Assembly (NCBI RefSeq): GCF_001562255.1
Contig: NZ_CP014301.1
Location: 4,929,501-4,993,500 of the forward strand
Source of the DNA: Bosea sp. PAMC 26642
GTDB taxonomy: Bacteria; Pseudomonadota; Alphaproteobacteria; Rhizobiales; Beijerinckiaceae
DNA: 64,000 bases
Direction: 5' to 3'
Within the stretch, counting starts at the first letter, position 1; each line of letters begins with the position of its first letter. The notes below the pieces were generated by a model. It did no database searches, was not told the origin of the DNA, and saw only the letters and a list, made by a program, of their open reading frames with translations. This document shows, piece by piece, positions 1 through 7,637 of the stretch. Made by a program: the position numbers and the translations under genes.

Positions 1-707
1 AGAACCCGCTCAAGGACATCCGCATCCGCGAGGCGCTCTACCGCGCCATCGACATCGACGCGGTGCAGAAGCGCGCCATGCGCGGCCTCTCGCGCAACAC
101 AGGCGCGCTGATCGCCCCGGCAATCCCGGGCTACGAGGCCTCGCAGGACGTGCGGCTGCCCTTCGATCTCGACGGCGCCAAGAAGCTCCTGGCTGCGGCC
201 GGCTATCCCAACGGCTTCAATTTTCAGATGAACTGCCAGAGCGACGGCCTCGTCAACGAGGAGGAGTTCTGCCAGGCAGTCGCCTCGATGTGGTCGCGGG
301 CCGGCTTAAAGCCCAATCTCAGCCTTGGACCGCGCAGCCAGCAGACCCCTAAGCGCGTCAAGGGCGAGTTCGACGTGATCTCCTTCGGCTGGGCCAACGA
401 GCCGATGATCGACGCCTACTCGATCCTGATCCAGGTGATGCGGTCGAAGAGCGGCTCGGGCGGCGTGTTCAACTGGGGCAACTGGGGCGATCCCCGGATC
501 GACGCGCTGATCGACAAGGCCGGAGTCGAGCTCGACACGCCTAAGCGCATCGCGATGATGCAGGAGGCGCTCAAGATCGCCAAGGCTGAGCACCTCTTCA
601 TCCCGATGCACCAGCAGCCGATGGCTTGGGCGATGCGCAACAGCGTGGCGCAGACCGTGCAGGCCTCCGACAACAAGCCGAGGCTGTGGCTGACGACGCT
701 GAAGTGA
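1..707 (+). CDS. Peptide/nickel-family ABC substrate-binding protein, C-terminal part (5' end outside window)
   Basis: Periplasmic solute receptor of the SBP family 5 (peptide, opine or nickel type), feeding the permeases encoded just downstream. The frame is open from base 3, so the gene starts upstream of the window and 234 residues are visible. The visible part begins with DIRIREALYRAIDIDAV, the typical helix of the C-terminal lobe in this family, and ends with the usual PRLWLTTLK-type tail. Two cysteines in the visible lobe (NCQSDG, FCQAV) may form a disulfide. It heads an operon with two permeases, two amidohydrolases and two ATPases. The family is clear. The ligand cannot be read from sequence, although the two C-N hydrolases in the operon suggest an amide or cyclic-imide compound. 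Confidence 0.9.
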   Translation, partial: NPLKDIRIREALYRAIDIDAVQKRAMRGLSRNTGALIAPAIPGYEASQDVRLPFDLDGAKKLLAAAGYPNGFNFQMNCQSDGLVNEEEFCQAVASMWSRAGLKPNLSLGPRSQQTPKRVKGEFDVISFGWANEPMIDAYSILIQVMRSKSGSGGVFNWGNWGDPRIDALIDKAGVELDTPKRIAMMQEALKIAKAEHLFIPMHQQPMAWAMRNSVAQTVQASDNKPRLWLTTLK

Positions 708-712
708 GTACG

Positions 713-756
713 CCGCCAGCCCGGGACGCGCCACGGGCGCGATCCCGGGCTGGCGG
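713..756 (+). terminator. Intercistronic hairpin between binding protein and permease genes
   Basis: The arm CCGCCAGCCCGGGA (713-726) is perfectly complementary to TCCCGGGCTGGCGG (743-756), giving a 14-bp GC-rich stem with a 16-base loop. No T-tract follows, so it is more likely a partial attenuator or an mRNA 3'-protecting hairpin than a full terminator. Such hairpins behind binding-protein genes are known to keep receptor levels above permease levels. Confidence 0.7.
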
Positions 757-789
757 CACGGTCCGCGCAGTCCTGGGGATGGAACGACG

Positions 790-1782
790 ATGCCGGCCTT
801 CCTGCTCAAGCGCCTCCTGAACGCTGCCGGCGTCATGCTTGCAGTCGCGTTCATCGCCTTCCTGATCTTCCGCTTCGTCGGCGATCCGGTCGAGCTGATG
901 CTCAACGAGCAGGCAAGCCAGGCGCAGCGCGACGAACTGCGAGTCCGGCTCGGCCTCGACAAGGGCTTTGTCCTGCAATTTGCGACCTTCGTCGGCAATG
1001 CGGTGCGCGGCGATTTCGGCATCTCATACCGCAACCAGCAGGAGGTGTTCACGCTGATTGCGGAGCGCTTCCCGGCGACCTTCGAGCTCGTGCTGGTCGC
1101 GACCTTCCTGTCACTGGCTGTGGGCATCCCGCTCGGGGTCTACACCGCGATCGCGCGGGACACCCTGCTCGCCAAGGCCCTACAGTTCGTCTCGGTGCTC
1201 GGCGTCTCGCTGCCGAGCTTCGCGCTCGGCATCCTGTTCATCCTGACCTTCTCGGTGACGCTGCAATGGCTGCCGGCCTTCGGGCGCGGCGAGACCGTGC
1301 AACTTGGCTGGTGGAGCACGGGCTTCCTGACGCCGTCGGGACGTAAGGCTCTGATCCTGCCCGGGGTCACCCTGTCGCTGTTCCAGATCACGCTGGTGAT
1401 GCGCCTCGTGCGCGCCGAGATGTTGGAGACGATGCGCACCGACTTCATCCGCTTCGCCCGGGCCCGCGGGCTGACCACGCGCGCCGTCAACTTCCATCAC
1501 GGCCTGCGCAACTGCCTGATGCCGGTCATCACCGTGACGGGCCTCCAGATCGGCAACCTGATCGCCTTCGCGCTCGTCACCGAGACTGTGTTCCAGTGGC
1601 CCGGCATGGGGCTGCTCTTCGTTCAGGCCGTCACCTTCGTCGACATTCCGGTGATGGCGGCCTATCTGATCGTCGTTTCCTTCATCTTCGTCTCGCTCAA
1701 TACGCTTGTCGACCTGACCTATGCCTGGGTCGATCCGCGCTTGCGCGAGGATGCGATCGCCGGAGGCGCCAATGCCCGGTGA
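790..1782 (+). CDS. Peptide/nickel-type ABC transporter permease (DppB-like)
   Basis: Inner-membrane permease of the DppB/OppB type, 330 residues, usual length. It starts with the typical hydrophobic segment FLLKRLLNAAGVMLAVAFIA. It then has the DppB-specific periplasmic region and the EAA-type loop around residues 225-245 (DFIRFARARGLTTRAVNFHH), which contacts the ATPase. The ATG at 790 is preceded by a GGGGATGGAA purine stretch. It follows the binding-protein gene after an 82-base gap that carries a strong hairpin, and overlaps the next permease by 11 bases. Together with that permease it forms the channel of the importer. Confidence 0.92.
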   Translation: MPAFLLKRLLNAAGVMLAVAFIAFLIFRFVGDPVELMLNEQASQAQRDELRVRLGLDKGFVLQFATFVGNAVRGDFGISYRNQQEVFTLIAERFPATFELVLVATFLSLAVGIPLGVYTAIARDTLLAKALQFVSVLGVSLPSFALGILFILTFSVTLQWLPAFGRGETVQLGWWSTGFLTPSGRKALILPGVTLSLFQITLVMRLVRAEMLETMRTDFIRFARARGLTTRAVNFHHGLRNCLMPVITVTGLQIGNLIAFALVTETVFQWPGMGLLFVQAVTFVDIPVMAAYLIVVSFIFVSLNTLVDLTYAWVDPRLREDAIAGGANAR

Positions 1783-2704
1783 GACCGTGCAACCTTCGCG
1801 TTGGCGCCAACTCCTCGACAGCGACGTCGGCTGGAGCTTCCGCCGCACGCCGGCGGCCTGGCTCTCGGCCATCGTACTGGCGCTACTGATCCTGACGGCG
1901 TTCTTCGCCCCGCTGATCGCACCGCAAAACCCCCACGACCTCGCCCAGATCTTCATCGACAAGGCGGAGATCCCGCCGATCTGGAACAAGGACGGGGAAT
2001 GGCCCTTCCTTCTGGGCACCGATCCGCAGGGTCGCGACGTGCTGTCGGCCATCCTCTACGGCACGCGCGTCTCGCTGGCGATCGGACTGGCAGCCGTGCT
2101 GGTCTCGATGGCGATCGGCGTCACGCTCGGCCTGCTCGCCGGGTTCCACGGCGGGCGCATCGACAATCTGCTGATGCGGCTCGGGGACACGGTGTTGTCG
2201 ATCCCGACGCTGCTGATGGCGATCCTGGTCTCGGCGATCTTCCGCGAACTGCTGCCGCCGCCGCTGCGAGAGCCCTTCGCGGCCGTCGTTCTGGTTCTCT
2301 CGATCTCGCTGACGAACTGGGTTCAGTACGCCCGCACGGTGCGCGCCTCGACCATGGTCGAGCGGCGCAAGGAGTATGTACTGGCGGCGCGCATCATCAA
2401 GGTACCGGCGCGCCGGATCATGGCGCGCCACATCCTGCCCAATACGCTGACGCCGGTCATGGTGGCAGCCACGCTCAATCTCGGCCTCGCCATCCTGTCG
2501 GAAGCGACCTTGTCCTTCCTTGGGGTCGGCATGCCGATCACCCAGCCCTCGCTAGGCACGCTGATCCGCATCGGCAACCAGTATCTGTTCTCGGGCTCCT
2601 GGTGGCTCGTCGTCTTCCCCTCGCTGCAGCTCGGGCTGATCGTGTTGTCGGTCAACCTGCTCGGCGACTGGCTGCGCGACGCGCTGAACCCGAAGCTGCG
2701 CTGA
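1772..2704 (+). CDS. Peptide/nickel-type ABC transporter permease (DppC-like)
   Basis: Second membrane subunit of the importer, DppC/OppC type, 310 residues from the ATG at 1772. That start overlaps the end of the upstream permease gene. A longer reading from 1721 would add 17 residues with no family likeness, so I prefer 1772. Visible features are the N-terminal cytoplasmic segment, a first membrane span (LSAIVLALLILTAFFAPLIA), the DppC hallmark GTDPQGRDVLSAILYG, and an EAA loop (EYVLAARIIKVPARRIMARH). The C-terminus LLGDWLRDALNPKLR is typical. The family is firm and the substrate unknown. Confidence 0.92.
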   Translation: MPGETVQPSRWRQLLDSDVGWSFRRTPAAWLSAIVLALLILTAFFAPLIAPQNPHDLAQIFIDKAEIPPIWNKDGEWPFLLGTDPQGRDVLSAILYGTRVSLAIGLAAVLVSMAIGVTLGLLAGFHGGRIDNLLMRLGDTVLSIPTLLMAILVSAIFRELLPPPLREPFAAVVLVLSISLTNWVQYARTVRASTMVERRKEYVLAARIIKVPARRIMARHILPNTLTPVMVAATLNLGLAILSEATLSFLGVGMPITQPSLGTLIRIGNQYLFSGSWWLVVFPSLQLGLIVLSVNLLGDWLRDALNPKLR

Positions 2705-2730
2705 CAAGCCCCCAAGAGGAAACGCCCGCG

Positions 2731-3927
2731 ATGACCGTCTCCCTGCTACTGCGCAATGTCCGTCCCCATGGCGGGCCCGCCGTCGACATGCTGATCGAGG
2801 CCGGCAAGATCACGCAGGTGGCTGCCGGCGTAGCGGCCCCCGCCGGCGTTTCCGTTGAGGACGGCCGCGGCGAGATCGTCATTCCCGGGCTGGTCGAGGC
2901 CCATACCCATCTCGACAAGAGCCTGTGGGGCCTGCCCTGGTACACCAACGAGGTCGGTCCGCGCCTGATCGACAAGATCGACAATGAGCGCCTGAACAAG
3001 AATCGGCTGGGTATCGAGCCGGCGCGCCAGTCGGCGAGGCAGAGCATCCAGTCCTCGCTGATGGGCTCGACCCATATCCGCAGCCACGTTGACGTCGATA
3101 CCGAGCACGGTCTGTGGGGCGTCGAGGGTGTGATGGCGACCCGCGACGACTACCGGGACATCGTCGACATCGAGCTCGTCGCCTTCCCGCAATCGGGACT
3201 TCTGTGCCGGCCCGGCACGCTGTCTCTGATGGAGCAGGCGATGCGGGCCGGCTGCGAGATCGTCGGGGGCCTCGACCCCTGCGCGATCGACCGCGACCCC
3301 AAGGGGCATCTCGATGCGGTCTTCGGGCTGTGTCAGACATTCGGCAAGCCGCTCGACATCCATCTGCACGAGCCTGGCGAGATGGGCGCCTTCTCGACCG
3401 AACTGATCATCGAGCGCACCCGTGCGCTGGGCATGACCGGCAAGGTCACGATCAGCCACGCCTTCTGCCTCGGCGCGGAGCCCGCTCTGGTCGATCCGCT
3501 GATCGCGCAGCTCGCCGAACTCGACATCGCCATTATGACGACGGGACCGGCGAGCCGCCCGGCGCCACCGGTCGGGAAGCTGCTGAAGGCCGGCGTGCGC
3601 GTCTGCTCGGGCTCGGACGGAATCCGGGACACCTGGGGCCCCTACGGCAATGCTGACATGCTGGAGCGCGCCATGTTCGTGGGCCTGCGTAACAACCTGC
3701 GCCGCGACGACGAACTGCGGATGGCGCTCGATATCTGCACTGTCGGGGGCGCCGGGGTGATGGAGATCGACGGCTACGGCCTCTCTGTCGGCTGCAACGC
3801 CGACCTGGTCATCCTGCCAGGCGAGACCATGGCGGAGGCCATCGTCACGCGCTCGCCCCGGCGCCGCGTCGTCAAGGCCGGCCGGATCGTTGCCCGCGAC
3901 GGCGTCTCGATCAGGACCGCGCCGTGA
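2731..3927 (+). CDS. Cytosine deaminase-like amidohydrolase
   Basis: Metal-dependent amidohydrolase of the cytosine deaminase-like branch, 398 residues, cytosolic. Metal and catalytic motifs are in the right order: HTHLDK (HxH), the HLHEPGE segment (His and Glu), ISHAF (His), and SDGIRDTWGPYGNADML, which carries the Asp that activates water and the WxPxG pattern of this family. The start is the ATG at 2731, behind an AAGAGGAAA purine run; the frame is open upstream but that stretch overlaps the permease gene and does not look like protein. Sitting inside a transporter operon suggests it deaminates or hydrolyses an imported cyclic amide or imide. The true substrate could be cytosine, isocytosine, a hydantoin-like ring or something else. 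Confidence 0.85.
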   Translation: MTVSLLLRNVRPHGGPAVDMLIEAGKITQVAAGVAAPAGVSVEDGRGEIVIPGLVEAHTHLDKSLWGLPWYTNEVGPRLIDKIDNERLNKNRLGIEPARQSARQSIQSSLMGSTHIRSHVDVDTEHGLWGVEGVMATRDDYRDIVDIELVAFPQSGLLCRPGTLSLMEQAMRAGCEIVGGLDPCAIDRDPKGHLDAVFGLCQTFGKPLDIHLHEPGEMGAFSTELIIERTRALGMTGKVTISHAFCLGAEPALVDPLIAQLAELDIAIMTTGPASRPAPPVGKLLKAGVRVCSGSDGIRDTWGPYGNADMLERAMFVGLRNNLRRDDELRMALDICTVGGAGVMEIDGYGLSVGCNADLVILPGETMAEAIVTRSPRRRVVKAGRIVARDGVSIRTAP

Positions 3928-5429
3928 GCTTGCGCGCCGCCAGGCGGCCAGAGGGCCGCATCCTGCTCACCGCGCGCTGGCTGCTCGGCCACCGCGACGG
4001 CCGGCACCGTCTCTACGAGCATGGCGAGATCGTCTTCGAAGACGGCGCAGTTATTTTCACCGGGCACGGCTTCCCCGGCGAGGTGGCGCGGCGCATCGAT
4101 TACGGCCATTCCCTGATCGGGCCCGGCTTCGTCGACCTCGACGCGCTTTCGGACCTCGACACCACGATCCTCGCCTATGACAACCAGCCGGCCTGGCAGA
4201 AGGGCCGCGTCTGGCCACGCTCCTATCTGGAGGCCGGCCCCTACGAGATGTACTCGCGCGAAGAGCTCGCCTTCCAGAAGGCGCACGCTTTCGCCACGCT
4301 GATCCGCAACGGCATCACGACAGCCCTGCCGATCGCCTCGCTGTTCTACCGGGCCTGGGGCGAGACGGCGCAGGAGTTCGAGGACGCGGCCGACGCCGCG
4401 GCGAAGCTTGGCCTGCGCACCTATGTAGGCCCGGCCTATCGCACCGGCAACCAGCTGGTCGAGGCTGATGGCACGATCACGACGCATTACGACGAGAAGC
4501 GGGGCCTGTCGGAGCTCGACGCCGCGATCGCCTTCTGCCGGCGACACGAGGGCGCGGCCGACGGCCTGATCCGGACGATGCTGGCGCCGGACCGGATCGA
4601 GACCTCGACTGCGACGCTCCTGCGCCGGACCGCTGCCGCGGGCCGTGAGCTCGACGTGCCGGTGCGGCTGCATTGCTGCCAGTCGAAGACGGAATACGAC
4701 CTCGTGCTGGCCCAGCACGGCATGAGCCCGCCCGAATGGCTGGACAGCTTGGGGTTCCTCGACGAGCGCAGCCTGCTGCCGCACGGCACCTTCGTCTCCG
4801 GCAGCCGTCACATCACGCGGCCCGGCCGCGACCTCGCGATCATCCGCGACGCCGGCGCGACGATCGTGCACTGCCCGCTGGTCTCGGGCCGGCACGGCAA
4901 TGCGATCGACCATTTCGGCCGCTATCGGGAGATGGGCCTCAGGATCGGCATGGGCACCGATACCAGCCCGCCCGACATGATCATGAACATGCAGGTCGGC
5001 ATGATCCTCGCCCGCGTGACGGCCGGCAGCGTCATGGCCTGCCGGAGCGAGGACTATTACGACGCAGCGACCATCGGCGGGGCCGATGCGCTGCGTCGGC
5101 CCGATCTCGGCCGCCTGCAGCCCGGCGCGCGCGCTGACATCACGGTGTTCGACTTCGACCGCCCCCATCTCGGCCAGATCATCGACCCGATCCAGACCAT
5201 GCTGCTCGCCGGGCAGGGCCGCGATTTCTCGACCGTGATCATCGACGGGCGCTTCGTGATGCAGCACCGGCTCATTCCCGGCGTCGACGAAGCGGCCGAG
5301 AAGCGGCGCGCCCAAGCGCAGTTCGAGGGCGTGATGGCGCGCTATCCGGAGCGCACCCACGGGCATCCGCCAGCGAGCGCGATCTTCTCGTCGAGCTACC
5401 CGGTCGAACCTGCGCAGGCCGGGCGATGA
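3924..5429 (+). CDS. Chlorohydrolase/TrzA-like amidohydrolase lacking the N-terminal HxH motif
   Basis: Amidohydrolase-superfamily protein of the chlorohydrolase (TrzA/AtzA-like) type, 501 residues. The GTG start overlaps the stop of the upstream amidohydrolase (GTGA). Downstream metal ligands are visible: [13 protein letters not shown] (His), LPHGTFVSG (His), IVHCPLVS and [12 protein letters not shown] (Asp). At residues about 66-80, where other members have GFVNxHxH, this protein reads [14 protein letters not shown], so both N-terminal His ligands are replaced. It ends with the usual composite beta-domain ([14 protein letters not shown]). It likely acts on the same imported compound as its neighbour. 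The altered metal site makes the exact chemistry uncertain. Confidence 0.82.
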   Translation: MSLRAARRPEGRILLTARWLLGHRDGRHRLYEHGEIVFEDGAVIFTGHGFPGEVARRIDYGHSLIGPGFVDLDALSDLDTTILAYDNQPAWQKGRVWPRSYLEAGPYEMYSREELAFQKAHAFATLIRNGITTALPIASLFYRAWGETAQEFEDAADAAAKLGLRTYVGPAYRTGNQLVEADGTITTHYDEKRGLSELDAAIAFCRRHEGAADGLIRTMLAPDRIETSTATLLRRTAAAGRELDVPVRLHCCQSKTEYDLVLAQHGMSPPEWLDSLGFLDERSLLPHGTFVSGSRHITRPGRDLAIIRDAGATIVHCPLVSGRHGNAIDHFGRYREMGLRIGMGTDTSPPDMIMNMQVGMILARVTAGSVMACRSEDYYDAATIGGADALRRPDLGRLQPGARADITVFDFDRPHLGQIIDPIQTMLLAGQGRDFSTVIIDGRFVMQHRLIPGVDEAAEKRRAQAQFEGVMARYPERTHGHPPASAIFSSSYPVEPAQAGR

Positions 5430-6400
5430 CGGCGCTGCTTTCCGTGAAGGACCTGCGCATCGTCTTCGACGGCCGGCACGGCCCGCTGACGGCGCTCGAC
5501 GGCATCACCTTCGAGATCGCGCCCGGCGAGATCCTCGGGGTCGTCGGCGAGTCCGGCGCGGGCAAGTCGCTGACCGGCACGGCAGTGATCGGCCTCCTGG
5601 ATCCGCCCGGCCGCATCAGCGGCGGCGAGATCCACCTCGACGGCCAACGCATCGACACTCTGCCGCAGGCCGCTATGCGCAAGCTGCGCGGCCGCCGGAT
5701 CGGGGCGATCTTCCAAGATCCACTCACCTCGCTCCATCCCCTTCTGACCGTCGGCGAGCAACTCGTCGAGACCATCCTGACCCATCTTCCGGTTTCGCAG
5801 GGGCAGGCGCGCCAGCGCGCGCTCGCACTGCTGAACGAGGTCGGCATCCCGGCGGCGGAGACGCGCATAGACCAGTATCCGCACCAGTTCTCGGGTGGAA
5901 TGCGACAGCGGGTTGTGATCGCGCTCGCGCTCTGCGCCGAGCCGCAGCTGATCATTGCAGATGAGCCGACGACAGCGCTCGACGTCTCGATCCAGGCGCA
6001 GATCACGACATTGCTGAAGCGGCTCTGCCGCGAGCACGGCACCGCGATCATGCTCGTGACGCACGACATGGGCGTCATCGCAGAGACGGCCGACCGCGTC
6101 GCGGTGATGTATGCCGGCCGCATCGTCGAGATCGGCTCGGTCAATGAGGTGACGCGCCGGCCGCGCCATCCGTACACGGCAGGCCTGATGGCCTCGATCC
6201 CGAGCGTCCATGCCCGCAACGCCGTGCTCAACCAGATCGATGGGTCGATGCCGCGGCTGGGCGCGATCCCGCAGGGCTGTGCCTTCAACCCGCGCTGCGG
6301 ACTTGCAACCGATCTCTGCCGGACGGACAGGCCCGTACTCCCGCCGTCGGCCCACGCCGCCGCCTGTTATTTCCCGCTGATGGAGGGCGCGCATGCCTGA
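5426..6400 (+). CDS. Peptide-type ABC transporter ATP-binding protein (DppD-like)
   Basis: Cytosolic ATPase of the importer, 324 residues. The ATG overlaps the preceding stop (ATGA). Walker A is GESGAGKS near residue 40, the Q-loop is [11 protein letters not shown], the signature is FSGGMRQR, Walker B is [12 protein letters not shown], and the switch His lies in LVTHDMG. The C-terminal oligopeptide-transporter extension has the expected Cys-rich stretch ([14 protein letters not shown]). It pairs with the second ATPase next door to drive the two permeases. Confidence 0.93.
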   Translation: MTALLSVKDLRIVFDGRHGPLTALDGITFEIAPGEILGVVGESGAGKSLTGTAVIGLLDPPGRISGGEIHLDGQRIDTLPQAAMRKLRGRRIGAIFQDPLTSLHPLLTVGEQLVETILTHLPVSQGQARQRALALLNEVGIPAAETRIDQYPHQFSGGMRQRVVIALALCAEPQLIIADEPTTALDVSIQAQITTLLKRLCREHGTAIMLVTHDMGVIAETADRVAVMYAGRIVEIGSVNEVTRRPRHPYTAGLMASIPSVHARNAVLNQIDGSMPRLGAIPQGCAFNPRCGLATDLCRTDRPVLPPSAHAAACYFPLMEGAHA

Positions 6401-7376
6401 CCGCGCCGCAATCCTGGAGGTCGCTTCCGCTTCCTGTCGCTTCGATGTCTCGGCGCCGGCCCTGTCGCGGTTCCTGGGCCGCCAGCCGCGCCGCATCCTG
6501 CGCGCGGTCGAGGACGTCTCATTCACGGTCGCGCGCGGCTCGACCTTCAGCATCGTCGGCGAATCCGGCTGCGGGAAGTCGACGCTGGCGCGCATGGTGG
6601 TCGGGCTGCAGAAGCCGACCGACGGCACGCTGCGCTTCCGCGACATCGCGCGCGCCGATGGCGGGTCCGGGCCACCACGCGTGCAGATGATCTTCCAGGA
6701 TCCCTATGCCTCGCTCAATCCGCGCTGGCGCGTCGGGGACATCGTCGCCGAGCCGATCCGGGAGCTCAAGCTTCGCCCGAACGAGGCCGAAACCCAGGCG
6801 CGCGTCGGAGAACTGCTTGAGATCGTCGGGCTCTCGCGCGGAGATGCGCAGCGCTATCCACATGCCTTCTCGGGTGGCCAGCGTCAGCGCATCTCGATTG
6901 CGCGCGCGCTGGCAACGGAAGCCGATTTTCTGGTCTGCGACGAGCCGACATCGGCGCTCGACGTGTCGGTGCAGGCCCAGATCCTGAACCTAATGGTGAG
7001 ACTCCAGCAGGAATTTGGCCTGACGTATCTCTTCATCAGCCACAACCTCTCAGTCGTGCGCCACATGTCGGATCACCTCGCGATCATGTATCTCGGCCGC
7101 ATCGTCGAGAGCGGCCCGGCCGAACAGGTCTTCAGCGAGCCACGCCACCCCTACACACGGCTGCTGCTTGACACGATCCCCGATGTCGAGAAGCCGAACC
7201 GCGCACGCCGACCTATGTCGGGCGAGGTACCGAGCCCGATAGCGCCGCCGCCGGGCTGCGCCTTCCATCCACGATGTGCCATGGCGACCGACATTTGCCG
7301 CGTGGAGCGTCCCGAACTGCGCATGCAAAACGACGTTAGCGTCGCCTGCCATCATCAGGCCGCCCGGACGGCCTGA
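6393..7376 (+). CDS. Peptide-type ABC transporter ATP-binding protein (DppF-like)
   Basis: Second ATPase of the importer, 327 residues, overlapping the first by 8 bases. It has Walker [10 protein letters not shown]-loop [14 protein letters not shown], signature FSGGQRQR, Walker [12 protein letters not shown] and switch LFISHNLSV, followed by the C-terminal Cys-rich tail ([14 protein letters not shown]). It is the last gene of the operon, and the terminator stem begins inside its final codons. Confidence 0.93.
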   Translation: MPDRAAILEVASASCRFDVSAPALSRFLGRQPRRILRAVEDVSFTVARGSTFSIVGESGCGKSTLARMVVGLQKPTDGTLRFRDIARADGGSGPPRVQMIFQDPYASLNPRWRVGDIVAEPIRELKLRPNEAETQARVGELLEIVGLSRGDAQRYPHAFSGGQRQRISIARALATEADFLVCDEPTSALDVSVQAQILNLMVRLQQEFGLTYLFISHNLSVVRHMSDHLAIMYLGRIVESGPAEQVFSEPRHPYTRLLLDTIPDVEKPNRARRPMSGEVPSPIAPPPGCAFHPRCAMATDICRVERPELRMQNDVSVACHHQAARTA

Positions 7377-7384
7377 TCCTTTTG
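7354..7384 (+). terminator. Rho-independent terminator overlapping the end of the first ABC operon
   Basis: The arms ATCAGGCCG (7354-7362) and CGGCCTGAT (7369-7377) form a perfect 9-bp stem with a 6-base loop, followed by CCTTTTG. The stop codon (7374-7376) lies inside the 3' arm, so the terminator is built into the coding end. It faces a convergent gene on the other strand. Confidence 0.75.
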
Positions 7385-7637
7385 AGATGCCAATCGGGCA
7401 GGCATTGAACTGGACTGCATGAAGCACCGGTGGTCATAATGTACGGAACTGGCCATATGTCCGTCGCCTGTCCGGGTGGAATGCGCCAAGGGAAGACATT
7501 GGCCGACTGCCGAATAGCGGACGTTGGTCTCGGCGCCTTTACGGACACTGTACGATTAGCTCAAACCGGGCATTCGTTGCGGGGGATAGGTGCCGTTCCG
7601 CAATAAGAAAGGTGAACGGGCGCTGTCGATCGTTGCG

